From the NCBI GenBank assembly GCA_051294375.1, contig CM119265.1:27780098-27844097 (forward strand): 64,000 nt of DNA. The letters run 5' to 3'. The notes under the pieces were generated by a model. That model was not told the origin of the DNA. It saw only the letters and a program-made list of their open reading frames with translations, and did not search any database. The translations under genes were made by a program, and so were the position numbers. The DNA comes from Paraspadella gotoi (lineage: Eukaryota > Chaetognatha). This document shows, piece by piece, positions 1 to 10,783 of the stretch (position 1 is the stretch's first letter; each line of letters opens with the position of its first letter).

Positions 1-517
1 GGCATTTGCGCTCAAAATACGACAACAACAACAACAACAACAGAAACAACAACAAAAACAACAACAACAACGAAACTCGGTCCATAATGATTCCATCTGT
101 AAATGTTTCTCTCGTCATCTTTATTGACTTCAACGAAACAAGAGGCGATGAAAGGGAAGACGACGACGACGAAAACGACGACTATAACGACGACGAACAT
201 GATGATGATAACGATGATGACGATAATGACGACGACAAAAACTATAAAATGATTTATGACGACGATGACGATAACTATGACGACAACGAAGACAATGACA
301 ACAAAAGTGACAATGATGATGATGACGGTAATGACGATGACGATGACACAGACGACCAACACGACGAAGAAAACGACGACCATGATGACGACGACGACAA
401 TGACAACCACAAAGGCGACCGAAGCGACGATGATGACGAAGACGACGACAAAGACGTCAACGATGATAAAGACGTCGATAATAAAGACCGAGGACGAAAA
501 CGCCTCTCGATAAGACC
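1..517. repeat. GAC/GAT/AAC trinucleotide array
   Basis: Imperfect trinucleotide repeat, AAC at the start and GAC/GAT/GAA afterwards, running into an assembly gap. Long open frames here encode only Asp/Asn-rich or Val/Ile-rich tracts and come from the repeat, not from a gene. About 100 bp (80-170) is less regular but shows no coding signal. Confidence 0.9.
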
Positions 518-724
518 NNNNNNNNNNNNNNNNNNNNNNNNNNNNNNNNNNNNNNNNNNNNNNNNNNNNNNNNNNNNNNNNNNNNNNNNNNNNNNNNNNN
601 NNNNNNNNNNNNNNNNNNNNNNNNNNNNNNNNNNNNNNNNNNNNNNNNNNNNNNNNNNNNNNNNNNNNNNNNNNNNNNNNNNNNNNNNNNNNNNNNNNNN
701 NNNNNNNNNNNNNNNNNNNNNNNN
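518..724. other. Assembly gap (207 N)
   Basis: Run of N inside or at the edge of the trinucleotide array. Confidence 0.99.
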
Positions 725-894
725 GAATGTCATTCCGTCCCGTTATGCTGATCAACGATCCAAGGACGCGTTTATGATAATGATAAAGATAATGATAATG
801 ATAATAAAAATCCAAGTCTTTTGCTGTAGCTTTTAAAGAGTCCGCTAATGGGAAAGCCTACGATATTTTGGGGCAGATGCCTCAGCGGCGAAGC

Positions 895-978
895 AATAGA
901 GCACATCTTTGATGATGGTGATGATGATGATGATGATGATGATGATAAAGACGATGATGATGACGATAAAGACAAAAG
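895..978. repeat. (GAT)n microsatellite
   Basis: GAT/GAC repeat of about 80 bp. The 725-895 stretch before it has a shorter GATAAT run and no gene. Confidence 0.9.
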
Positions 979-1059
979 TAGCTTGTCTCTAATTCTTATG
1001 TATCATGATTTAAATTCTCGTTTATAACATAATACATTCCTCTAAAATCAATTGAAATT

Positions 1060-1510
1060 TCCCAATTATCTTCACCCAAATCTCTTCACCGAAATCTCTT
1101 CAACAAAATCTTTTCACCCAAATATATTAATCCAAATCTTTTCACCCAAATCTTTTCACCCAAATCTCTTCACCCAAATCTCTTTACCCAAATCTTTTCA
1201 ACCAATTATCTTCACCGAAATCTCTTCACCCAAATCTTTTCAACCAATTATCTTCAGCCAAATCTCTTAATCAAAATCTCTTCAGCCAAACCTCTTCCCC
1301 CAAATCTCTTCACCCAAATCACTTCACGAAAATATTTTCACCAAAATCTTTTCACCCAAATATCCTCAACTCAATCTCTTCCCCGAAATCTCTTCACCCA
1401 AATCTCTTTCCCCAAATCTCTTCACCCAAATCTCTTCACCCAAATACTTCCCCCAAATCTCTTCACCCAAATCTCTTCACCCAAATCTCTTCACCCAAAT
1501 CACTTCCCAC
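1060..1510. repeat. 14-bp minisatellite, about 30 units
   Basis: Tandem array with unit AAATCTCTTCACCC and many single-base variants (TTTTCA, TCCCCC, CAACCA). The period is 14, so frames drift and the open frame in it is not a gene. Confidence 0.92.
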
Positions 1511-1593
1511 TCCAAATCGTGGGCGTCTCCTTTGATTATTGGTTTTCTTTCCTTCTTCTTCGTTGAGGCCAAACGGCGATTAATATGGTAACG

Positions 1594-1957
1594 ATGACGA
1601 CGACGACGACGACGACGACGACNNNNNNNNNNNNNNNNNNNNNNNNNNNNNNNNNNNNNNNNNNNNNNNNNNNNNNNNNNNNNNNNNNNNNNNNNNNNNN
1701 NNNNNNNNNNNNNNNNNNNNNNNNNNNNNNNNNNNNNNNNNNNNNNNNNNNNNNNNNNNNNNNNNNNNNNNNNNNNNNNNNNNNNNNNNNNNNNNNNNNN
1801 NNNNNNNNNNNNNNNNNNNNNNNNNNNNNNNNNNNNNNNNNNNNNNNNNNNNNNNNNNNNNNNNNNNNNNNNNNNNNNNNNNNNNNNNNNNNNNNNNNNN
1901 NNNNNNNNNNNNNNNNNNNNNNNNNNNNCGACGACGACGACGACGACGACGACGACA
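1594..1957. repeat. (GAC)n array with internal gap
   Basis: Perfect GAC repeats on both sides of a 306-N gap (1623-1928). The assembly clearly broke inside this microsatellite. Confidence 0.95.
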
Positions 1958-2016
1958 ACGATGTCTTTGTGATGGTCGCGATTTACTGATCTGCATCCTA
2001 CAAAAATATCTCATTC

Positions 2017-2286
2017 NNNNNNNNNNNNNNNNNNNNNNNNNNNNNNNNNNNNNNNNNNNNNNNNNNNNNNNNNNNNNNNNNNNNNNNNNNNNNNNNNNNN
2101 NNNNNNNNNNNNNNNNNNNNNNNNNNNNNNNNNNNNNNNNNNNNNNNNNNNNNNNNNNNNNNNNNNNNNNNNNNNNNNNNNNNNNNNNNNNNNNNNNNNN
2201 NNNNNNNNNNNNNNNNNNNNNNNNNNNNNNNNNNNNNNNNNNNNNNNNNNNNNNNNNNNNNNNNNNNNNNNNNNNNNNNNNNNNNN
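2017..2286. other. Assembly gap (270 N)
   Basis: Run of N. The right flank is a polypurine tract. Confidence 0.99.
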
Positions 2287-2580
2287 AAAAGTGAGGGGGA
2301 AAGGAAAAATAAGAAAAAGGGAGGAAGAAATTAAATAAAAAAGAAAAGGAGGAAACGTAAGAAAAGAAAAGAAGAAAAAAGGAGAAAAAAAGGAAACGTA
2401 AGAAAAGAAAAGAAAAAAAAAGGGAAATAAAGGAGAGGAGGACTGATGCTCGGAGGAATATAAAGGAGGAAAGAAAAGAAAGGAAAAGGAAAAAGAGGAA
2501 GATTTAAGAAAATAAAAAAAGAAAGGAAAGGGAGGAAAGGAAAGGAAATAAAGGAAGATTGATACGAGAGGAGGAGAAAC
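2287..2580. repeat. Polypurine (A/G) tract
   Basis: Almost pure A/G on the plus strand for about 290 bp, with AAAAG/GGAAA themes. No gene. Confidence 0.85.
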
Positions 2581-2760
2581 GAAATCGCGACGAATTCATT
2601 TTCTCTCGCGGATTCGAGTTAGAGACAAATCGACGCTAAATGTGGCGCAGTATTGGCGCAGGAGTGCTTCAGTCTTGGCGCAAGAGTGACGCAGTCGAGT
2701 GGCGCAATGGAATGTCGCAGTAAGGGACGAGGTGAAACTACGCAGTCGGGTTAGAATAAA
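2581..2760. other. GC-richer island with repeated TGGCGCA
   Basis: This 180-bp stretch is richer in CpG than its surroundings. It repeats GGCGCA/GACGCAG-type words (TGGCGCAGTAT, TTGGCGCAGGA, TTGGCGCAAGA, GTGGCGCAATG) at irregular spacing. No open frame of note. It may be a decayed short tandem repeat or unmethylated non-coding DNA. Confidence 0.4.
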
Positions 2761-2799
2761 ATTTGATTGTGAAGAAGAAAATTCGTAATTGCAAACTCG

Positions 2800-3345
2800 G
2801 CATCAATTCAGAAGCTGTCATCATGAAATGGTTACAACCAGAATATAAATTATCCATTCTTTCCATAAATAAAACCGGCAAGTTTTAAATTAAGAATCTC
2901 TCACAGTCTAGCGTGAATTCATTCTCTAGGTGCCTGGCTTACCCATCAATGAAGTGGTATAATGTTTTAAAGAATGATTCAATTGTATGAAAGTACTACT
3001 CCCTTAAGTATTAGATCGGTGAATACTTATTGTACTCCGCTCTAGCATCAAAAGATTCAAAATACAAGAAGCTGAATTTTATTAAATTGGTACAACCAGT
3101 ATAAAAATTATCCATTCATTCAATAAATAATCTATCTTGCCCCTAACTTTGAACAGGTTTGGTGGTTTAAGGCCTCCATCACTCTTACAAGATAATGACA
3201 AAGCAGGTCCCCGCAAGCTTTCAATCAAGACTCTTTCACGTTTATTCACTACCAGAGTACCTGGCTTCCCTATCATGGAAGTGGTATAATGTTTCAAAGA
3301 ATGTTACAATTGTATGAAAAGTTCTTTGATTGATTGATTGATTCC
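2800..3345. repeat. Interspersed repeat family with AAGTGGTATAATG motif, two tandem copies
   Basis: Two related units (about 2820-3050 and 3080-3340) share the words CAATGAAGTGGTATAATG, TTAAATTGGTACAACCAG and CTTACAAGATAATGA. The same family recurs in inverse orientation at about 55,745-55,945 and 56,138-56,330, and as a fragment at 41,340-41,372. No TIRs or coding sequence were found, so I cannot assign a class. Confidence 0.75.
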
Positions 3346-3581
3346 AAGATTAAATGGGATGGACTTTCGAAATAGTTGGTTTTTGAAAAAGAGATTTGGA
3401 AGAATACAACAGAAAAGTGAGTTAAATTACGAAATAATGTAATGAACTTTGTAAAAAAAAAAAACCTAAAAATCACGTCTTTTCTTTTCTGACGTCGAAA
3501 TTCGAAGCGAAAAAAGAAAAGAAAGGCTGAGATGGTCGCCGCTTGAAGGCTGAAGAATCCAAAACAAGTCAAAACAAACAA

Positions 3582-3885
3582 NNNNNNNNNNNNNNNNNNN
3601 NNNNNNNNNNNNNNNNNNNNNNNNNNNNNNNNNNNNNNNNNNNNNNNNNNNNNNNNNNNNNNNNNNNNNNNNNNNNNNNNNNNNNNNNNNNNNNNNNNNN
3701 NNNNNNNNNNNNNNNNNNNNNNNNNNNNNNNNNNNNNNNNNNNNNNNNNNNNNNNNNNNNNNNNNNNNNNNNNNNNNNNNNNNNNNNNNNNNNNNNNNNN
3801 NNNNNNNNNNNNNNNNNNNNNNNACGACGACGACGACGACGACGACGACGAAAATGACGACGATGGCGAAGACGACGACGGCGTG
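3582..3885. repeat. (GAC)n array with 242-N gap
   Basis: N from 3582 to 3823, then about 50 bp of GAC repeats. Confidence 0.9.
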
Positions 3886-4089
3886 GAACATTTATCATTA
3901 ATTTTTTTTCTTTTACGACAAAATTGCTAATTTTAAACTCCTTTCCCATTTAGAAGTTTTGAAAAAAGTTATATTCATCACATTATATAAACTCAAACAA
4001 TTATACTTTCTCCATTTTATCAAACGACACTGGATCTCCAAATTAATTTCCTATCTCTCACTTTTCATTCACATTTCATTAATTGACTC

Positions 4090-4155
4090 GTTCTTTGTGA
4101 TATTCTTTGTGATATTCTGTGATATTCTTTGTGATATTCATTGTGATATTCAACT
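4090..4155. repeat. 14-bp tandem repeat (TTTGTGATATTC)
   Basis: Five units of about 14 bp, each containing GTGATATTC. Confidence 0.85.
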
Positions 4156-4292
4156 TCATTCTCTCTCTAGTTATTTTTCGCTCGCCAATAAAATTTCTGC
4201 GAAAATTCAAAAGAAGTTTTGAATTTTGTTCAACTTTAAAATCGAACGAAAGACAAAAAAATAACAAGAGGATGGCGAGAAATACCATTAAT

Positions 4293-4992
4293 TCTCTCTC
4301 TCTCTCTCTCTCTCNNNNNNNNNNNNNNNNNNNNNNNNNNNNNNNNNNNNNNNNNNNNNNNNNNNNNNNNNNNNNNNNNNNNNNNNNNNNNNNNNNNNNN
4401 NNNNNNNNNNNNNNNNNNNNNNNNNNNNNNNNNNNNNNNNNNNNNNNNNNNNNNNNNNNNNNNNNNNNNNNNNNNNNNNNNNNNNNNNNNNNNNNNNNNN
4501 NNNNNNNNNNNNNNNNNNNNNNNNNNNNNNNNNNNNNNNNNNNNNNNNNNNNNNNNNNNNNNNNNNNNNNNNNNNNNNNNNNNNNNNNNNNNNNNNNNNN
4601 NNNNNNNNNNNNNNNNNNNNNNNNNNNNNNNNNNNNNNNNNNNNNNNNNNNNNNNNNNNNNNNNNNNNNNNNNNNNNNNNNNNNNNNNNNNNNNNNNNNN
4701 NNNNNNNNNNNNNNNNNNNNNNNNNNNNNNNNNNNNNNNNNNNNNNNNNNNNNNNNNNNNNNNNNNNNNNNNNNNNNNNNNNNNNNNNNNNNNNNNNNNN
4801 NNNNNNNNNNNNNNNNNNNNNNNNNNNNNNNNNNNNNNNNNNNNNNNNNNNNNNNNNNNNNNNNNNNNNNNNNNNNNNNNNNNNNNNNNNNNNNNNNNNN
4901 NNNNNNNNNNNNNNNNNNNNNNNNNNNNNNNNNNNNNNNNNNNNNNNNNNNNNNNNNNNNNNNNNNNNNNNNNNNNNNNNNNNNNNNNNNNN
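4293..4992. other. (CT)n followed by 678-N gap
   Basis: A CT dinucleotide run enters the gap 4315-4992. The right flank is a T tract. 4993-5400 is AT-rich and I see no gene in it. Confidence 0.95.
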
Positions 4993-5419
4993 TTTTTTTT
5001 TGTTTTTTTTTTCGCCTCGAAAATTATATCCACCAAAAAAATATACGTTTTAATAAGAAAAAGTTAATAAATATCTTGTTAAATAAGAAAACTATGTTTT
5101 TGAACATGAGATAGTTAGTTTTTACTTCGTCATTTTATCTTGACTCAATTTTCTACATGATGCAAGTGACTTTGGTTTTGAAAACCAAATCAGATATACA
5201 TTGATAAAATTAATGATATAAATAACAATTTTTTACATCTTCTTTTGTTTATTAAATCTGAATGAATCATAATGTCCTTTTCTCTGGTTAAAACTGGACC
5301 TTTCCTTATTCTTTCTTTCTTTCTTTTTTTAATTTATTTCTTTTCCCTTTTTTTCCCTTTTTTTTTCTGATTCGGAACCAAAAAGACGAAAGGGAAGAAA
5401 CCGAGCGGAAGATTTTCGC

Positions 5420-5820
5420 TTCATCGTCGAAGATGAAGACGACGACGACGACGACGACGACGACGATGATGAAGACGACGACGACGACGAAGAAGACAAA
5501 GGCGATGAAGACGACGACAAACAAAACGACAATAGGATGACAACAAAGATCAACAAAGAATGATGACAGAGAAGATAAAAACCAATTTGATGTTGATGAC
5601 AAAGATGAAGATAAAAATGATAATGAATAAAGACAACTTAAGGGAAAAGAAATACAACAAAAGCGACGATAATAATGAAGAAAATTAAAAAGAAAAAAAA
5701 AGAAAAGAAAAGAAAAGAAAAGAAAGGAAAAGAAAAGAAAAAAACGACGACGACGACGACGACAATGACGACGACGACAACGACGACGACAAACGACAAC
5801 CAAGACGACGACAACGACGA
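5420..5820. repeat. GAC/GAA repeats with AAAAG tract
   Basis: GAC repeats at 5435-5520 and 5743-5820 flank AAAGAAAAG repeats at 5690-5742. The reading frames are repeat-derived. Confidence 0.85.
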
Positions 5821-5859
5821 TATATTCTCAGGTCGCCAATTTTCTCGATTGCACGTGTG

Positions 5860-5985
5860 TCGTCCTCAGCAACGACGCCGCCGCCGCCGCCGCCGCAGCC
5901 CGCCGCTACTCCGTTTCCAGAGTCTCATTTTGCGCCGTCGATTCGAAATGAAGTTTTTGTCGTCGTCGTCGTCGTCGTTGTCTTG
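5860..5985. repeat. CpG-rich (CCG)n and (TCG)n block
   Basis: A (GCC)n run near 5875-5898 and a (GTC)n run near 5955-5980 surround about 60 bp of unique GC-rich sequence. This is one of the few CpG-dense spots in the window. A promoter is possible, but nothing downstream supports one. Confidence 0.6.
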
Positions 5986-6189
5986 AATTAAATCGTTTGA
6001 AGTTAAAATCGTTTGTTCAGGTTTGAAATCTTCATCATGATTATTTTTATTGTTTTTTTTTTGTTTTTTTTCAGATGTTGTTTAACAAACAATTAGATTT
6101 TGGTTTTATTCAGTAAGGATAAAAAACTAATTGCTATGGTTTTGTTATCAATGTTTAAAGTAGTTGTAGACATGGTTCATAACGTAAGT

Positions 6190-6300
6190 ATCAAAATCAT
6201 TCATCAAACATCATCATAATCCCAGTCATCATCATCATCATCATCGTCATCACGATAATCATCATCATCGTGATCATGATATCATCATCATCATCATCAT

Positions 6301-6367
<67 letters not shown>

Positions 6368-6368
6368 T
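6190..6368. repeat. (ATC)n microsatellite
   Basis: ATC/CAT trinucleotide array of about 180 bp, nearly perfect from 6285 on. 6,370-7,020 holds no recognisable gene; 6,780-6,990 is C/T-rich. Confidence 0.93.
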
Positions 6369-7028
6369 CTCAGCAGATATCTTTTGTTTCTTTGATGATA
6401 TAAAACTTGGTTTTTTCGCCGCTATCGTTAAAAAGGCGCAAGGGAGGCGCAGAGGCTGGGATGGCACGGCCGAGATGGCGTCAACGTCGAGCTCTTTATA
6501 ATCCTTTCACGTTGATAATTCACTTCACGTGAAATGTGAATCGTTAATTTTTTTTATTCGCCTGAGGATTCACTCTTATAGCTCAATGTATCGCGTGTAT
6601 GGAACGAATAGTTAATACAATAGATAGAATATCGTATCTAATACTTACTTTATAAAATTAAACAGATAAAATAAATTATATATATATTTTGAAAGGGAGG
6701 TCAGGTACACTTGGGATTAATAAACTAGACTGTGAAAGTATTTTTCAGAAAGAACCGATAGGTTTGGCCAGCATGCACCGTTTCCTCATCATTTCTCCTC
6801 ATCCTCCTCCCCCTCCTCCCGGAGATCCAGGCTCGAGTCCAGGGTTTAGGTTTTTCATTCACACTCTTTTCTCTCTTTCTCTCTCACCGTCCCTCTCCCG
6901 TTCAGTCTCTGTTACCATTTTTTTTACCGCCGATTTAGCCGCTTACAATATATATTCCTTTCCCACCATTTTCCCCCGTCTTTACTTACCTAGATTTCAG
7001 TCAGACTTACCCGACCTTAGTTAGAGTG

Positions 7029-7102
7029 GCGCCCAATGTGGGGCTCGAACCCACGACCACAGGATTAAGAGTCCTGTGCTCTACCGACAGAGCGGTTTTG
7101 AT
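7029..7102 (-). pseudogene. tRNA-Lys(CTT)-like pseudogene
   Basis: On the minus strand this has a tRNA-Lys D arm (GCTC..GAGC), an anticodon loop reading ACTCTTAAT inside a CAGGA/TCCTG stem, and a perfect T arm and loop (GTGGGTTCGAGCCCCAC). The 3' acceptor half ends in GGGCGC. The 5' acceptor half is replaced by an unrelated ATCAAAA and cannot pair, so this is a 5'-damaged tRNA copy or the head of a tRNA-derived SINE, not a working tRNA gene. Confidence 0.7.
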
Positions 7103-7559
7103 ATTATATTATCATTTAAGAGCGATGGAGGTCTTAAATCACCATTAGAGTCAAGATAACTTGATTACCGTATCTTGTTATTCGTTTTATATTTTTTTTT
7201 TCAAATTTAATATCAATGCGGTATAATTATTCTATATTTTAAAATGATAAGATGTTTAGATAAACGGCTTTCTTTAAAAGATGACCACAATTTTTCGATA
7301 TCGAGAAAAAGTTTAATTTTTCGTCTGGATTTTTATTGAAATTGATTTAACAATTTTCACAATCTTTCGCTTGAACCTTCACCAAGTTCCAAATCATCAC
7401 ATCGCCTCTTCCTTCACACTTTATCTCTTCAGGATGTTTCCTTCTTCATTCGGTCGGGAAAATGAGGAGCGGAAGGTAAAAGAAAGGGCTCTATTTTCCG
7501 AGAGTACCCCATTTCTGTTCAATAATTCCAAAATTTAATTTTAATTTTAATATCCAACT

Positions 7560-7915
7560 TAAACAGGTTCTTGAACTCATAAAGCAAATCTTAACTTTAA
7601 TCCTTAACTTTAAACCCTTATCCTAACCTAGTCCTTAACCTAATCGTTAACCTAATCTATTACCCTATTTCTAACCTAATTTCTAACCTAATCCCTAACC
7701 TAATCCATAACCTAATCCATAACTTAATCTCTTACTTAATTCCTAACCGAATCCCTAACCTAATTCTTAACCTAATCCCTAACCTAATCCCTAACCTAAT
7801 CTTTTACCTAATTCCTAACCTAATTTTTAACCTAATTTTTAACCTAATCCTAACCTAATCCTTAACCTAATCCTTAACCTAATCCTTAACCTAATCTAAC
7901 TTAATCTTTAAATAA
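7560..7915. repeat. Degenerate telomere-like CCTAA repeats
   Basis: About 350 bp of CCTAACCTAATC-type units (roughly 12 bp, i.e. TTAGG plus a one-base insertion on the other strand), much decayed at the left end. Repeats of this kind resemble the arthropod TTAGG telomere. This is an interstitial block. Confidence 0.8.
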
Positions 7916-8149
7916 AAAAAACCTAATTTCGAATTTAAGATAAAATAGGGCGTCCTGGGAAAATAAGGCCAAATAAGAAGAAAGAAGAAAAAGGAAAATA
8001 ATTAAATAGAAAAGCGTAAAAGAAACGTTTATTGTGAAAACAAAAGGGCAAAGACATCCTGAAAATAGTGAAGTAGAAATAGAGAGGTTGAAAAAAAGCA
8101 CAAGTGAAACTCAATGGAAGAAAAGAAAGAAATGAATGAATAATTCCGA

Positions 8150-8242
8150 TCGCTCTCTCTCGCTCTCTCTCTTCTCTCTCTCTCTCTCTCCTCTCTCCTC
8201 TCTCTCTCTCTCTCTCTCCGTCTCTCTCTCTCTCTCTCGTTT
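8150..8242. repeat. (CT)n microsatellite
   Basis: Interrupted CT repeats. 8,390-8,560 continues as a T/C-rich tract. Confidence 0.9.
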
Positions 8243-8547
8243 TCGCGCAAGACTTGATTTGGCAAGACGTTTAGGAAGGAGCTCCGACAAAACAAAGAGA
8301 AAAAGGAATTTCGTTTCTTTTTTTCTTTTTTTTTTTTGAAAGAAGAGAAAAAGAAACTTATAGATCTATATGGAATAGCCAAGAGATATGTCTTTTCTTT
8401 TTTTTTTCTTTTTTTTTCCTTCTTTCCACCTTTACCTTTATCTTCCCTTCAACTTTCTTCTCTTTTCTTTTCCCTATCTTTCCCTTTTCCTATCTCTTAT
8501 TTTTCTATCTCTTCTCTTTCCTTCCCTTCTTTTCTATCGCCTGTTTT

Positions 8548-8667
8548 TCACATTATCATTTTTATGTATTTTTTATCACTAAACACAAAAAAGTCCGCAA
8601 CTGCGCTGGCTATAACCGGCTCCCACTGTTTCATTGTTTTCCCGCCATTTTTACTGTCGTCCGCCAT
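8548..8667 (-). CDS. Candidate short ORF or first exon, unknown
   Basis: On the minus strand an ATG in good context (AACAAAATGGCG) opens a 39-codon frame starting MADDSKNGGKTMKQWEPVIA, of mixed composition and unlike the repeat ORFs around it. A second ATGGCGG lies 20 bp further in, so the word may also be a YY1-type (GCCATNTT) promoter element rather than a start. Upstream sequence is moderately GC-rich. GT dinucleotides near the end could be donors, but I find no partner exon below 8,500. I do not recognise the peptide. It could be a real first exon or chance. Confidence 0.25.
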   Translation of the reverse strand: MADDSKNGGKTMKQWEPVIASAVADFFVFSDKKYIKMIM

Positions 8668-9095
8668 TTTGTTTTGGCCCGAATTAAACGGGAGCTTTTT
8701 TTTCTTTTTACCGTCCGCTGGGAAGCCCCCTACCGTTTTTCCATCGAAACACCTGTCGAGTTTATGATAAGCACCGGTTTTTTTTGCACCTGGTAACTTG
8801 GCTAAGGAGTGAAATGATAGTGAAATGATATTGATAATATATTCAAATATTATATTCTTTTAATCTCAAATCAAATGTAATTTGATATTTGAAAAAAAAA
8901 GGTTTTAAATTAAATTTTATTTTTAGGTAATTTGGTGAAAAGAACTTTTGTCTGTCTTCTTAATTGTTTTTCATCTTTTAACACAACATTTATACTTATT
9001 TTTCCCTAAGTAGAAGTTTAAATTTAATTAAAGTTTCAATCTTTATATAAACCATGTCATCATGCTTATTATCATTAACTAAATATATATAATAT

Positions 9096-9633
9096 TAGGG
9101 GTAGCCGTACTCAATGTGATGAGTCAAAAATTTGCTCAAACATGCTCAAACGAAAATTTAAACATTTTTAAGTATACTTTCAATGAGCAAAAAAGTTCTT
9201 ATATGGCTCTCTAGTCTATACTCTAGTAATTGTTTTTTAATATTAATTTATAGATAGGAAAGGACAAAAATTATTTTGATAAGTAAAATAAGTTCGTGAA
9301 AAATAAAAAAAAAACAGAAAAAATCATCATCATCTTCATCACCATCATCTTTCGATGATTTAATCGTTTTTTTAATATTTTACTGAGAAAACGTAAGAAT
9401 TTTTAAAAGCTGTAATTATATTTCTTGTTAACTTTTGTGCTCTATCAAAATCCATCAAAAAATTTAACATTAATTTTTTTCTTTAAATATTGTAAAATAA
9501 TATTTAATTAGGCTAGTACCCTCAGAAAAAAACATTTTTGACAAAAAATTATTTTATTACTATAATCTAATGCTTATGATAGATTATTTTAACGCTGTAT
9601 ACATTAGTATTTCAATTTCATTGGCTAGGGCTA
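9096..9633. mobile_element. hAT-like MITE, 538 bp
   Basis: Non-coding AT-rich element starting TAGGGGTAGCCG and ending in the imperfect inverse (TGGCTAGGGCTA). The flanks share ATAATAT, consistent with a 7-8 bp target duplication. Related copies lie at 10,784 (one end only) and, in inverse orientation, at 54,308-54,915. The internal body shares words with the other MITEs in the window (reversed TTAAGATCAGATTCAGATAG etc.). I assign it to hAT from the duplication size and the TAGGG terminus. Confidence 0.65.
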
Positions 9634-9752
9634 ATAATATACTAAATGATTTAATTTTATTCGATCCATTTTGTGTAAAATCGTAGTTTTCAACTTTTCG
9701 AACCCAAAACGATTTTCAAGAAAACGTCATCTCAAGATCCTGGGGGGATTTA

Positions 9753-9756
<4 letters not shown>

Positions 9757-9822
<66 letters not shown>
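9757..9822. repeat. (CT)n microsatellite
   Basis: Perfect CT dinucleotide run of about 66 bp. Confidence 0.97.
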
Positions 9823-9824
<2 letters not shown>

Positions 9825-10098
9825 AAAGGGCGATAAATAACCGGGTCCCCTGACAGAAGCAGATGCCACGATTCGCCCTTGGTCTCTCGGAAGAAAAAAT
9901 ATCCAATTTCGTCCACGAGGTATTTCAATTTCTGAGGCGTAAAACCTCTTTCTCTCTCTTTTCTTTCGACTGTCAAGTCATATGATTGTATTTTCAGCTG
10001 ATATCATTATCAAATACAGTAATTATTAAAAACATTTACAAGAAGGATCTTGAAGTACCTTACCAAGTTTTATTCACTTTAGGAGTTCATGAGAAGAT

Positions 10099-10198
10099 NN
10101 NNNNNNNNNNNNNNNNNNNNNNNNNNNNNNNNNNNNNNNNNNNNNNNNNNNNNNNNNNNNNNNNNNNNNNNNNNNNNNNNNNNNNNNNNNNNNNNNNN
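10099..10198. other. Assembly gap (100 N)
   Basis: Exactly 100 N, a conventional scaffold gap of unknown size. Confidence 0.99.
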
Positions 10199-10261
10199 AG
10201 TACCCCAACTCCCGGAGAGCTGAGTTGAGAGTGAATCCCTTTGTCCCCGTCCTGGGATTGC

Positions 10262-10462
10262 TGGAGGCGAGAGAGAGGGGCGACGAGGGGATGAGAGGAG
10301 GGGACGACGAGGGGGAGGAGGAGGAGGGATGACGAGGGGAGGAGGAGGAGGGGATGACAGAGGGGAGGAGGAGGAGGGGATGACGAGGGGGAGGAGGAGG
10401 GGGACGACGAGGGGAGGAGGAGGAGGGGACGACGAGTGGAGGAGGGAGGGGGGACGACGAGG
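10262..10462. repeat. G-rich minisatellite (GGGGAYGACGAGGGGAGGAGGAGGA)
   Basis: About eight units near 25 bp, G-rich on the plus strand. A sister array is at 11,285-11,430. The tracts of GGGG and GGAGGAGG could form G-quadruplexes. Confidence 0.88.
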
Positions 10463-10475
10463 GCATATAGAGCTA

Positions 10476-10693
10476 AACCCTGTTTGAGAGTGTGATTCGA
10501 CTACCTCCAACTGGTCGATGATATCATGACTGATGAATTCACCCTCCTCATTTGGTACTAAATACACTCCTCCACTTTTGAAGGCATCTTTCGAGGTATA
10601 GTCAGAGCAGTTATTCGACCACTTTTCGACTCGCAAACGGTCGAAAAGTCGCAGCGACTGATTTAGGTGGTCGAAAGGTCGAATTCGACTCAT
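10476..10693 (-). CDS. Candidate exon, weak fibrinogen-domain resemblance
   Basis: On the minus strand an open frame of balanced composition reads ...KWSNNCSDYTSKDAFKSGGV, then YLVPNEEGEFISHDIIDQLE, then VVESHSQT, ending at AGG|GTTTAG, a possible donor. The pattern Cys-Ser-Asp...SGGVYLVP resembles the start of fibrinogen-related domains (DCSD...SGVY.I.P), but the CDM/GGGW motif that should follow is absent. The upstream part repeats the word TCGACCNNTTTTCGA and looks non-coding. It could be a lone exon, a pseudogene fragment or part of a repeat. I see no partner exons. Confidence 0.3.
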
Positions 10694-10783
10694 TATCAGT
10701 CGAATGCACGGAAGAGCATGAATTCATTAAACGCTCTAATTTCGAGATCAATTATTCATTGTAGTGAATTCAATGTTTATAAA

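Noticed and set aside
6-836. Long frames of poly-Asp/Asn, Thr/Met or Val/Ile (also 57,554-57,875)
   Set aside because: They are the frames of GAC/GAT trinucleotide repeats and include N-gap residues; no start, splice or domain evidence.
6190-6368. CRISPR-like regular array (also 40,560-40,825, 42,680-43,010, 62,566-62,930)
   Set aside because: Tandem repeats without unique spacers, in a eukaryotic genome.
8136-8382. Ser-Leu and Arg-Glu repeat proteins at CT/GA arrays (also 9,671, 12,942, 28,676, 58,197, 60,889, 63,044)
   Set aside because: Products of dinucleotide microsatellites read in any frame.
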